NCBI RefSeq assembly: GCF_012489685.1
Contig: NC_080041.1
Location: forward strand, 23,921,780-23,985,779
Direction: 5' to 3'
Origin: Lotus japonicus
Taxonomy: Eukaryota > Streptophyta > Magnoliopsida > Fabales > Fabaceae
DNA length: 64,000 bases
Position 1 is the stretch's first letter. Each line of letters starts with the position of its first letter. The notes under the pieces are model-generated. The model was not told where the DNA came from, did not search any database, and saw nothing but the letters and a program-made list of their open reading frames with translations. A program made the position numbers and the translations under genes. This document shows positions 11,156 through 21,747 of the stretch, one piece after another.

Positions 11156-14100
11156 TGTAAGACCCAAGTTTTTAAGCTTAGAATAAGTGGAAGAGATTTC
11201 CATTTATGATTAGGCTTGACGTATCGTGAAGGAAAAACCTGAACAAGAGTTTATCGAATGGAATAAATTTATGAAGTAGAAAGTTCAGGAAAGTCTAAGG
11301 ATTGTATCAAAATCGATAAAAGGTATAGCACGATCGTTATACGCTTAAACCTAGGTCAGAAACCCTAGTATATAGCTAGTTTTCACTTAAAGTCACGATG
11401 GAAATTAATTCCAAAAATCTTCAGAGAAATGTTAGAACTTCTCTTATTCCTTATACGACAATCGTTTCGAGGCGAAACTCTAGAATCTACGAACGTCCGA
11501 TTCCAATCCTCGGAAGTTTGCCGAAACTAAAACCCTGATAGTTCAAAACCCTAGAATCAACCGACGATGAAGACTTTTTCTATTCGGAGCTTCAGATGAA
11601 GATTCTACACGCGTATATAAATTTCTCTTGATGATTTCAATCTTTCTTCAGAAGGAAGTTTTCTCTTCCGACATTAAATGCAAAAAGTAACTTATCGGGT
11701 AAAATAGTTTTACACCGACTTTGCATTAGTCACCTAAAATACCAGGAAACCTCTTTTAAGTTTTGGATTTATGTCGCCAAAACCTATCTTAGAATTCACG
11801 GAGAATGAAGCCGGAAAAATCAGATTCGCGAAACTCTCATTTTACCGCGTTTTTCCAACCTCTATATATAGCAAGAAAATGAGAAAAAATGGCAAAACTC
11901 CACCATTTTCTCTCTCAAGGCCGCGAGCTTCATTGAAGGAGGAGGAAGAAGAGATTTTCTTCATTTCTTGCTTGATCGTTAATTCAACAGTTGCTACTTC
12001 AAGGTATCGAGGTATAGTCGCTAATCCTTACCTCTGATCGTCTTTTCCAAAGCTTTTCTCTATGTCTTTCTGTGCTCATAGTTTTGAGGTTTTTGCAAAA
12101 CTATCCTGATAACTTCATTTTTGATTCTAAACATCTTCCCTACGTGCCTAAGAGCATGTTTAGCTAATAATACTGCGCCGATTCTCGAAAAACTACCGTC
12201 GAGTTTCAATTCTGCTTAAAATACCTATTTAGGGGCAAAGGTTCGTCCTTTGGGCTGAAAACTATCGCCTTAGCTTAGTGCTAGTAGGATTAGTTGTCAT
12301 AAACGTCGCTGGTGACGTCCCCATCCAATTTGCTTTTCGAAATTTCAGTTTTGAAATTCTGAGCTAAAATAATGACCAAAATACCCCTGCGACAGTTTTC
12401 GATCCGATAATTTTTCCGAGTTTAGAATACCCTTAGTTACGACTAATAATAACCTAGGAACCAAGTTTGATTGAAGAAAAATCGACCCACCTAATTACCA
12501 ATAGTGGCCGAGCACCCTAGGGGGGAGGGAGGAAAATTCCTTTTTCGAAAACTTGTCCTTTCGCGCTAGATTATCGTACCTCGGAGTATATACTACTTCG
12601 TGTAACCTTAGTGGGTATTGATTACTGAGTTTCTGATAGTTTTTGATGGAATTCTGTGGTTTTACTCTAAAGGTGATTTTGAGGAATTTCCTGAAGAGCA
12701 AGGCATTGATTGTGAAGGAACGCTAGACGGGAACCCTGGAGAATCTTCAGGTGAGGGCTTCTCACTGAATCCTTAGTTAATGCTTAGGGTCGAGGCTTTC
12801 GACATTGATTTACTGTTTATGCACTTGTTTGTGTTTGATTGGAAAAATGTTTTCTGAGGCTTCGGCTGACAATGTATATGATTCATCTACTGAATGTTTT
12901 TGAGATTGAATTACATGGTACGTGCTAAGTGGGTAATCTAGGATGTGTGATGCATGCTTTATATGCTAAGTGCTACGTGATTATTCTAGGATGTGTTGAT
13001 ATATGACATGTTTGTTGACTGTGCTGATTTAATTATGTCTTTTCAATGATATATGTGATTCTGAGTAGTGAGGATAGCGGGCAGGTCATGCCGATTTTAT
13101 TTTGAGATTTTGGGGAAAGTTTGATAGGACGAATGAGATTCGGGCCTTGTTATGGTTATGATGGATCGAGACATTCTCGGGGAGTTTATTGGGATTGTGG
13201 GATGTTGAAAACTCATAAGATTTGCGATAAGACTAAAAGGATATTATTTTGTAAAGAAAACTCATAAGACATTAAACAACCTCTAAATCTTCAAATAATG
13301 ATAACAAACTTGAAAGGAAACTTAGGATTCAAATCTTAGTTGTGGAAAACGAGAAGTGTCGTCGGATCCAAGTGTTGAGAAAATTTGTAAGTTCTGAGTA
13401 TGTTGATACTCCTTCGCTCTTTGAGCAGTTTGTTTAGCCATCCAAGGGATGAGCCGAGAATCTTCACTGAGGCGTGAGACCTTGTGAATGCGTGAATCTT
13501 CACTGAGGCGTGAGACCTCGTGGAAAGTATGGATCTTCACTGAGGCGTGAGACCTCGTGAACAGCATGAAACTTCATTGAAGCGTGAGACTTCGTGCAAG
13601 TGTGTAAATTCACTGAGGCGTGAGACCTTGTGAAAGCATAAAACTTCACTGAAGCGTGAGACTTCGTGATTGTATAAGACTCCACTGAAGCGTGAGACTT
13701 CGTGGGAGCATTGATGACTCGAAGAGTTATCGTGAGTGGTTGCACTCATTTTATGATTAATTGTATTTTATCGCAGAATCGACTATTACCTTAAGGTATG
13801 CTTTTAGAGACAATAAGTTAGTTAGAACACGTGGCGACGTGTCGAGTGAGGTCGGAGACGTTGTTTGGATAATCACTTTGCATTCATGCATACATTTTGA
13901 GGTATTAACACGAGACGAACTTCGGACCTCGGTGGATTCCAAAATGGTCATAAGACCCGGATTTCCGCGTAAGAGCGCTATTAGGCGACTCTTAGTAGCA
14001 GACCGAAATGGCAGACCTTCGGGTTCACTGCTGATCTGGCTACCTTTGTGTGGTGTAAGAGGCACGCGGGCCGAAATGGTCCCACCGTGGCTGGTGTTAG

Positions 14101-15065
14101 GGCTGATCCGTTGATGCCCATTCTTTTTCCGGAATGCATTTGGTTAACTGGGTTAACCGTCATTTCATTTCATGCAACATGCATACTGACATTGTTGCTG
14201 AGTGTGTTTGATACTTGTTAATTCTATTTGATGCATGTTAACTGTGATTACTGTCGTTACATTCATTATGGAATATGCAACCCTAGGATGTTATCTATAA
14301 CTATAAGCCTAAGTGGCTATTCTCTTATTTGTATCTATTGGTGATATTACTTACATAATTCTTTGGAGTTGACCCTCGCGTCTTCTGTGTGTGCTTTGGC
14401 GGACTACGCCCTTTGTCAGATGTCTTTGGCGGGCTGGTTCACGATGGTTCACCCTTCGGGGGGAACTAGGGTTGAGATGCTGGAACAGGAGCGCATCGCG
14501 ATCGCGAGAGGAGGACGGATGGTGTACATAGACTAGGTCGTTCTGGATTTCGAATTCGGTCGACGATCATGCTAGCATGTAGGTTTTAGTGCTGGTGTGA
14601 GCTCCTCGAGATGGGATTAGTGTAGGAGTAGAGTCTTAGCTCTGACCGTTATGTTTTCTTTTGGGAACAGGGTAGTTTCCCGCCGATAGCTTTTTGTGTG
14701 GTTTCTTTACGGGAATCACAGAGAGTTGGTTGGACTTAGGAGGTCTTGTTTCAGGCCATCTGGGCTGACTCATTCTCATTTTTGAGGGTTTGTGTTGCGA
14801 ACACTTAACCTTTTCTTTTGGATTGTACATTTTGCCTACGGGCGTTACACTCTTTTCCTTTCCGTCACTGGAGGTCACTCGTGACGAGGTTTGCTACTTG
14901 CAGCGGGGGCTGTAATTATTATTGTACATTAGTTCTGTTATCTTTTGTTGGGAGTTTATTTCTTTCAGTCTTTGGTTCTATTATCAAAAAAAATATATTC
15001 ACGTTTTTCCGCTTAAACTTTCTTTTTGGTTACTAAAGTGACGCCACCGAAATCGGGGTGTTACA
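11156..15065 (+). repeat. 3' LTR (3,910 bp)
   Basis: Near-identical copy of 4661-8606 with seven instead of eight 36-bp units (13458-13711). The polypurine-side sequence at 11120-11155 contains 'ttcgaggacgaaac', which is characteristic just upstream of the 3' LTR in this Ty3 branch. The following bases, aagtc, are the right TSD copy, and then the interrupted LINE resumes. Confidence 0.93.
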
Positions 15066-15155
15066 AAGTCTGCGCAATATCCCCCACCAATGTGGAGCAA
15101 CATCGAGCCTGGAACTGAGACAGATGAAGCAACAAAAACCGATCATCGCATGATC
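15066..15155 (-). pseudogene. Middle fragment of the interrupted LINE
   Basis: Read on the minus strand, this 90-bp piece encodes 'LDVAPHWWGILRRL' in the same frame as the LINE block starting at 4660 ('CWKIQLWQGFLDRKFY'). It lies between the two nested insertions. At its other end it abuts the CACTA-like element, with 'atc' (15153-15155) matching the 'atc' after the CACTA terminus at 18229-18231. Confidence 0.75.
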
Positions 15156-17619
15156 ATCCTCTCTCTCTCACTTATCAATACACACATGGGCATACATTTA
15201 ACCTAGTCTAATTTTACTGGTTTCCAACACACCATGATCAGTTTTAGGTCTGCAATTTTATTTCAGTTGCACTATTTCTTTGTCCATTAGTTAACTTAGT
15301 ATAACTAAATCTTTGATACTTATTAGTGTCATCACCAGATGCTTGTGATAAGCACTGATCTTAAGATACACTTAAGCTTGTTTGGCACCATTAATACTCA
15401 TTAACTCAAGCAACACCAGTACTTTTTCAGTTAGATTAATGATTTGAGGATATCCGCTCTGTTAAGAGACCACAAACAGGTAAATGATCTGTCAATAGAC
15501 ATCATTCATAGTATGACACTATATAACTTGAAAACATTACCTGATCAAGAGCACAAGCAAAGAGATCTAGTACATGACCCTGATGTACAAGCAGCTTTGA
15601 AAGTCCATCATAGAATTTCACACATTTATGGTAATATGGCCCAAAATCTTTATCCAGATCCTTGTGGGAGCAAATTGGTTCAGAAAGTTGTTTGGATACA
15701 ATCTACAGTATACAACAATTCATAAGAGAGAATCAGCTCATATCAGATAGTAAGTCTTTAATAGTAAAACTCAACATAGGCTAAGCTTCATCTTTCACCC
15801 AACATAATTGCAATGCATAAGCTCCACTACTCCTTCTTCTGAGATGTATTATCAATGATAATAAGACCAGATAGCATAATAAGACCATACATTCATCCAT
15901 TCATATGATACCAAGCATTAATTACAGTTAGAGAGCTTGCTGTACATAAAGGACAAAAAACACCAATCCCTAATTTATATAGTAATCAACAAACAAACAC
16001 AAATTTAAAACAACAAAGAAAGGATCAGAATATGCTATACTTAATAAGAGAATAACAATTTTATTTCGAAAGAAGAGAATAATATATAAAGAGTGAATGA
16101 GTCATTACAAGGAGGCAACACAAAGCCAAAAGAAAAAACTAGCTAAACTAGAAAGCAAGAGGCAAAACACTGCCAGCAAGAAGTAAGAAAATAAATAAAA
16201 GAAAAGAAACATAGGGTACATGTATTTAAAATAACATCATCACATCCTCAAACAAGTAACATTCATAGGACACTAGGAAAGAGTTTGGTTTCCTTCAGCT
16301 CTATTCTGTATAATGTTCTCCATTTTTTAGAGGTAGAGGTTGACCTAGGCTGAAGAAGAAAGTGGAGGTTGGTTGTAACTTAGATCACTTACAAGTTTGT
16401 AGATGCACCCTCCCACCCTCTCTCTCAAAAAATACACACACTTGATACATCCTATTAACAGAGTCCCCAAATTGCTCCAGACCGAGCGCATGACAGAAAA
16501 AATATCAGTTTTCTTTATGAAAGTTTTTAAGCCTTATAGACCTTTAATCCAGAAGAACAAATTGTCACCGAGGAACTTAATCTTAACAAGGTGAAATCAT
16601 CAAAAGTACCCAAGAACAAAATGGATACAAAGGTAAGTTCTAGTCAAACAAAAGAGAACAGGACTAGACAAGCAATATAATAGAATGTAAGTACCCAATA
16701 ACTCTGACCAACCAAAAATCCTTATTAGATTGAAGCCATCAAATCATAGGAGTCTCTGCTACCAATTTAACATAGAGCAACATCCAAACCCAAGCTAGTT
16801 CAAATAAGAGCTTAACCAAAACCGAGAGGAAAGTAGAGTCTCACAGCAGCAGGGAAAAATAAACACAAATGAAGAAGGTACCTGCGGCAGTGCTTCAAGC
16901 AGTGCGACGGCGGCAGCGACAGCGGTGGGCTTCAGCAGTGAACCGTTGTTCCTGCAAGTTTAACGACAGACGGTGGTGAGGGTGAGTTTGCGGTGGAGGA
17001 GAGTGAGTGAGTATGCGGCTAAATCTGAGTAGGGGGCGAGAAAAAGTGGTACCTGAGTTGAGAGCTTCCAGCAGTGCGACGACGATTTGAGCTTCAGCAA
17101 GGATTTAGGGATTGCGTGAAAAGAGGGAGGGACCTGCGAACAGGAGAGCAAACCAGAAGGAGAATCTGAGTGAGTATTACGGATTCAACATTTAGGGATT
17201 CAATGGAGTGAAGGGAATATAGGGATTTAATCGTTTGACACTACCATCTTTGTTTCCATTCTCTTGACATTGGGTTGAGTCCATTTTTGGAGCTACTCAA
17301 ACACAACAAGATTCAAATATCATTTGACATTTGACACAAATCAGGGCCAGCAACAACATTTGACACAAATCAGGGCCAACATAGATACAAATTACCAACA
17401 AAATATTTGAATCACAACCTAATCTAGAACCCAAGGCATAAGCACACTATCACATTCACACCCAAGGCACTGAAAAAGGGCTCAGCACATAAATGAGAAC
17501 AACAACGAGGGAAAGCTTCAAGGGCAGCAAACATAACCAGACGAAAATAACTCAGAATATAACCAGACGAAAATAATGATGCTTACCTTTTTTCTGTAGA
17601 CGTGAAGAGGCTCGGCGAG

Positions 17620-17745
17620 AGTGCAGGAGGGGCACGCGACCGGAGGAGAGGTAGGCGGCGCGCGACCGGAGGAGAAGAAGGAGGCGCGCGCAACCGGAGG
17701 AGAGGGAGGAGGCGCGCGCTGCCGGAGAAGAGGAAGGAGGTGCGC
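17620..17745 (+). repeat. GC-rich minisatellite in the CACTA-like element
   Basis: About five imperfect units of 25-28 bp with the core 'gcgcgcgaccggaggagag'. Open frames across it (17602-18075 and 17621-17833) give Arg/Gly-rich repetitive peptides and look like by-products of the repeat. The block stands out sharply from the AT-rich surroundings. Confidence 0.7.
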
Positions 17746-17849
17746 AGCTGCTGTGGAAGGATGTCTGTTAGGGATAGAGGAGGGGAACGCATATTACTTA
17801 GGGTTTCTAAGTATAGAGGAAACAAAAGTGTAAAAATTAAAAAAAGAGT

Positions 17850-18228
17850 GATCTTTCACAACGTTTATAACAAAACCGATGTGAAAACTCAAAAAACTGA
17901 GACTTTTCACATCGGTTATAATATAACCGATGTGAAAACTAAAGAAAAGATGGGCTTTTTACATCGCTTATATTATAACCGATGTAAAAAGTACTTCATT
18001 AAAATTTCAAAAATGCCACCGCATTTAGCTTTCCAATCGCTTATTCTAAGAACCGTTGTAAAAAGTGTTTCCTAATTACTTTTCACATCAGACATATTCC
18101 TAACTGATGTGAAAACTATCATAAAAGTTCACCATAATTTCAATATTGCCACTGCGTCATCTTTTACATCAGGTAATTGATTAACCGATGTGAAAACCCT
18201 GATGTGAAAAGTCTTTTTTCTAGTAGTG
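17850..18228. repeat. CACTA subterminal inverted repeats and terminus
   Basis: Paired motifs such as 'ttcacatcggtt' and 'aaccgatgtgaaaa' recur at about 17908, 17936, 17976, 18080 and 18183, several forming short hairpins. The array ends in 'cttttttctagtagtg' at 18213-18228. Subterminal arrays of this type bind the transposase in CACTA elements. Confidence 0.8.
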
Positions 18229-18561
18229 ATCTATCCTATACTTTTGACACAGCACCTGCCGCCATAAAGCCTGCTGCTCAACCCCAAACCGCCACCCCCA
18301 GTTCAACATCAAAGCCTTATTTTGCCATGCAAGAAAACCCAACCCAAGTCCTCCTATCACACTTCCCTTACAAACTTGCTCCCATGCTACCCAAGGAATC
18401 CTCCTTCCCCCCTCCAACACGCCCCCACAAAAACCCCCCTCATTAACTTCTCCATATCCGCGATGATTCCCACCGGAGCTTTGAAAATTGCCATATGGTA
18501 CAGTGGAACCAAGTTGACCACCACACGTAATAACACCGGCTTGCCACTCAGGGCTAAAAAC
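18229..18561 (-). pseudogene. LINE reverse-transcriptase C-terminal fragment
   Basis: On the minus strand, two frames carry the end of the LINE RT domain: 'LSGKPVLLRVVVNLVPLYHM' and 'FKAPVGIIADMEKLMRG', then after a frameshift 'GGLGLGFLAWQNKALMLNW' and 'VLCQKYRID'. The last codon before the CACTA terminus is GAT. The LINE ends at 18561 and its TSD copy follows at 18562-18574. Confidence 0.83.
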
Positions 18562-18574
18562 AAATAATTCACTT

Positions 18575-19021
18575 ATTTAATATACAATAAAGATATATCC
18601 TCATATAATTCTTCCAACAAAGCACCTACGCTACATACTTAATAGAAGAAGTATAAAAACCATTTCCTTTAAAAAAAGTATAAAATCCATTTACTTTACT
18701 TTTTTTCTCGATGAGGATTTGTAGGAAATAAGAGGATTAGGATTTAATATTATTCTCTAATTAATGTATATAGAAGAAAGATATTCAATGTATTGGTCGC
18801 AGTGGTTAAAATGATTTATGAAATTTTTTAAATCGAAAGTTTGATTTTTGTGAGATGCATTCTTCGAAAAATCTTTGTTTTTTTTCTTGCTCAGATCTAA
18901 CCGAGCGAATAAGATTGTCTTAAAAGAATATACATCTAATTAAACAAAAAGTAGAAGAAATAAATAAACAGAAAATTCAGGAACAAATGAGATAATTTAT
19001 GCATGAGATCCATCATTAATA
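18575..19021. other. AT-rich intergenic, no gene seen
   Basis: No coding potential or recognisable element between the LINE's right TSD copy and the foldback element. Confidence 0.6.
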
Positions 19022-19030
19022 TAATCATTT

Positions 19031-19575
19031 GGCTTAAATATGTTGGAAGTCCCTCTAAAATAGGGGTGCTTTGGTTAAGGCCCCTACAAATTTTTTTGGG
19101 TGGAATAAGCCCCTAATGTGAAAATAATATATGGTGATAAGCCCCTACCGTGAGGTTCCGTTTAATTTATGATGATTCTGTAAACGGCGTTGGCGTGTAT
19201 TATATTTTGTGAAAATTATTCAATTAAAGAGGGTGCCACGTAAGTAAATGAGGGATCAAAAAATAAAAATAAAATGAAAATCCAAAGTAAAAAACACAAG
19301 TACGTTTGGGGATTTTACTTGAGTTTTTTACTTGGGTTTTTATTTTTTCAACCCTAATTTACTTACGTGGCACCCTCTTTAATTGAATAATTTTCACAAA
19401 ATATAATTTACGTCAGCGTCGTTTGCAGAATCATGAGAAATTAAACGGAACCTCACGGCAGGGGTTTATCACTATATATTATTTTCACATTAGGGGCTTA
19501 TTCCACCCAAAAAAAATTGTAGGGGCCTTAACCAAAAGATCCCTATTTTAGAGGGACCTCCAACATATTTAAGCC
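19031..19575. mobile_element. Mutator-type foldback element, 545 bp
   Basis: The outer arms are a long inverted repeat. The left begins 'ggcttaaatatgttgg' and the right ends 'ccaacatatttaagcc'. Complementarity runs most of the way inward (for example 'gagggtgccacgtaagtaaa' near 19228 against 'tttacttacgtggcaccctc' near 19360). Perfect 9-bp duplications, taatcattt, flank it at 19022-19030 and 19576-19584. Long inverted repeats with a 9-bp TSD are typical of Mutator-like elements. It has no coding capacity. A transcript would form a near-complete hairpin of about 270-bp arms. Confidence 0.88.
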
Positions 19576-19584
19576 TAATCATTT

Positions 19585-20585
19585 TGGCAAATTTTGAATT
19601 CCGCGTTCACACCACTAGTTTGATCGACTCAGCCAAATCCACCACTTCACCAAAAAAATCGTACTAAGAAAAACAGCAACACTCCACCACCCAACTCGCC
19701 GACGCGTTGCAATGTTGGTCCACCGACATTATTCTGGACCCACCTCATATCCACTTCTTCCATTTTCTTTCTAACCTTAATTTCAACTCTTCCATCTTGA
19801 TTTTTTTTTTATCTTGATTCATGAAACAATCCCATATAAAGTTTTAAAATTAATATGAATTAAATAATTATGAATATCTATTTAATTTATTTTGATAAAC
19901 ATGTCATATCAATATATATTACATAACTACTTTAAAAAAATATATATATAGATTACATAATTTAAAAATTAAATTTATATTTTATGAAAAATAATCATTT
20001 AGTGGATATATATTACGTACTCAAATTGTTGTCATTTTGTTCTTGCAAGTTTCAATGCGCGTCCTACAGTTTGACTCTGAATTACATGCATGCGACAAAA
20101 AATCATTTTTGGCATTGTCGATCACCTGTTCAATATATTATAAAAGAAATGTGTATTGTATTTACTCGTATCAAGCTAGCCAGCCACACAATCTACCGTA
20201 ACACAGTTCATGTTCACAAACGAGTGAAGAAAACAGAAAAAAAAAAGTGCCTCATCCTTATTTGCAAATTCTGAATGAGCATCGCTTTCTATCACGTACG
20301 ATGCTTCTGACTCTGATTGCATAGGTATAACAAATTACCATGTCAGCATGTCAGTACATGTATCATCTATCATGCTCATGCAAGAGGAATGGGGGTTGCT
20401 TGATTGCTTCTCTGCCTCACCCAATTAGTATGCATTTGAATTCAATTCATGTTAAAATTAACATCACAAAATTTAGTTTTTTCTATCCATATTAATCTCA
20501 ATGTAATGAATTTTTAACTTCTTTATTTTTGCATTTAAGTACTATGAAATCACATCAATATTAACTTTGACGTCAAATTAAATAT
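19585..20585. other. Intergenic, AT-rich, no gene seen
   Basis: A 96-codon plus-strand frame at 19984-20274 shows no recognisable domain. It has cysteine-rich, low-quality composition and I do not call it a gene. No element boundaries are visible apart from the TSD of the next retrotransposon at 20586-20590 (gcact). Confidence 0.5.
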
Positions 20586-20590
20586 GCACT

Positions 20591-20870
20591 TGTTCTAGGA
20601 ATGGACATTGAAGAGAGGCATAGTACCTAGAGGTAGAGGAATTGTGCCAAGAGAGAGTGAGAATGAGAGAGAGTGCTGAATTTCAAGTGTTCTTTCATCA
20701 AATGAGCCAAAAGTCCCCTCCAATTGATAACTACCTCCTATTTATAGAGCTTGGGTACTACCTATTGGGCCAATTGGGCCTCCGAGGTCAAGGCCCAACT
20801 GAAGGCCAGGGCCCCGCCTCAGGGCGGGATACATGCTGGGCGTTGCCCCTCTAGGGGCTCGCCCAGTCCA
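20591..20870 (-). repeat. 3' LTR of the Tat-like element
   Basis: It matches 30603-30882 except near 20640 (gaggaatt against gagggatt) and 20709 (cccctcc against cccatcc). The ends are TG...CA on either strand. The strong TATA motif 'ctatttatag' (minus strand CTATAAATAG) is also present, at about 20738-20747. Confidence 0.95.
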
Positions 20871-21524
20871 CTAGTCCACAAGACACCGAGCTCGAGGTAC
20901 GAGAGCTAAGGGTGTCTTTTAAATGCTGTTTGTACACCGGAATCTACACTGCCAACATGGCTTGAGAAAAGAGAAGTTAACTATACCGCCAACATGGCGT
21001 GAGCAAAAGGAAACTAGCATTTTCAGTTACCCAGTCCACTGACTTGACGAGCAAACCAAGCTGGCAAGTCCACAAGTCCGCAAGCGGCGAGAACGACTAC
21101 TTTGTATTGGTGACAAGTTGGAGCAGGTGTATGATCTCTCGCCGGCGGGAAAGGTGGCAGGCATGGGTCATGTGCCGATCATTCAATCATTGACTGGCGG
21201 TGACCCCGATGAGCGACCGAACTTCGTTGTTGGTGTCAATCGTCAGGCGATGGCGTTTGATCCTTATAGTGGCGAGGCTTTTCGCGCCTTCCCTTATTTT
21301 AAAACCCTTTCAAATTTCTATCTGCCTCACGTGGCTGCCCCACGTGATGTGTTGGTTACATCAATTTCCCTCTTTCTCCGGAACCGTCACTTCACCTTTC
21401 ATAACCGTCCCATCGTGCGCAGTAACTCCCCTTTGCACGCGACCCACCTCCCCAAAACCACCATGACTTCCAACCTTCCACACGCGTCCAACACGCGTCA
21501 CCCTTCCAGCTTCTCCCCTTCTCC

Positions 21525-21531
21525 TATAAAA
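21525..21531 (+). promoter_or_regulatory. Candidate TATA box of the antisense gene
   Basis: 'cctataaaaaccc' sits about 220 bp upstream of the ATG at 21748, in otherwise C/T-rich sequence typical of a plant 5' leader. It would allow transcription of the antisense ORF independent of the LTR promoter. This is inference from the motif and spacing. Confidence 0.5.
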
Positions 21532-21747
21532 ACCCTTCTTCCCCACTGTCATCCCTTTCCAAGACCCCTCTTCACTTCCCTAATCGCTTACCAAACTCCT
21601 TCTGCCCACTTCCGCTCCGGAGCCGTCGCTTATCACCCTTTCCGCTACCCACTCTTCACATCCTACTCCGGTGAGTCCCACTGTCCTTATCTTTACATCG
21701 CACACATACTGATCTTTTCTTTTCTTTCACTTCACTGCCTTCTAAAA

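Larger units (their letters stand above)
4661..15065 (+). mobile_element. Ty3 chromovirus-like LTR retrotransposon, 10.4 kb, pol-deleted
   Basis: Two direct LTRs of 3,946 and 3,910 bp begin TGTAAG and end GTTACA. They enclose only 2.55 kb of internal DNA. A Met-tRNA primer site follows the 5' LTR, and a 'ttcgaggacgaaac' stretch precedes the 3' LTR. The flanking 5 bp are aagta and aagtc, a TSD with one mismatch. Gag, a degraded protease and the chromodomain end of integrase remain; reverse transcriptase, RNase H and the integrase core are gone. The Met primer site, very long LTRs, the gag type and the C-terminal tail fit the Tekay/Del chromovirus lineage. It must rely on a related element for mobility. 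It is inserted inside a LINE. Confidence 0.93.
15156..18228. mobile_element. CACTA-like DNA transposon, one clear terminus
   Basis: The right end reads, on the minus strand, 'CACTACTAGAAAAAAG', the standard CACTA (En/Spm) terminus. It is preceded by an array of inverted 'accgatgtgaaaa' subterminal repeats from 17850. The LINE resumes immediately outside at 18229. The left boundary is placed at 15156 only because the LINE stops there and the 3-bp TSD atc is present on both sides. The left terminus itself does not read CACTA and is degraded or lost. The internal 2.4 kb has no recognisable transposase. A 93-codon frame at 15444-15725 is unassigned. GC-rich islands lie at 16880-17150 and 17600-17760. 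Confidence 0.68.
3186..18561 (-). mobile_element. 5'-truncated LINE split by two nested insertions
   Basis: A single L1-type LINE lies on the minus strand. Its poly(A) appears as the T-run at 3184-3192, and its truncated 5' end lies at about 18561. The same 13 bp, aaataattcactt, occurs at 3173-3185 and 18562-18574 and is the target-site duplication. Removing the LTR retrotransposon (4661-15065) and the CACTA-like element (15156-18228) leaves about 1.9 kb of LINE in three blocks. Read in minus order these are: end of reverse transcriptase (18561-18229), a linker (about 15155-15066), then zf-RVT and RNase H (4660-3186). The reading frame continues across both junctions once one TSD copy is discounted. 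This is a dead copy: 5'-truncated, frameshifted and interrupted. Confidence 0.87.

Noticed and set aside
17602..18075. 157-codon Arg/Gly-rich frame
   Set aside because: It follows a GC-rich minisatellite and runs into CACTA subterminal repeats; composition is an artefact of the repeat.
20642..20854. 70-codon frame in both LTRs of the Tat-type element
   Set aside because: It lies wholly within the LTR on the strand opposite to element transcription, with no domain.
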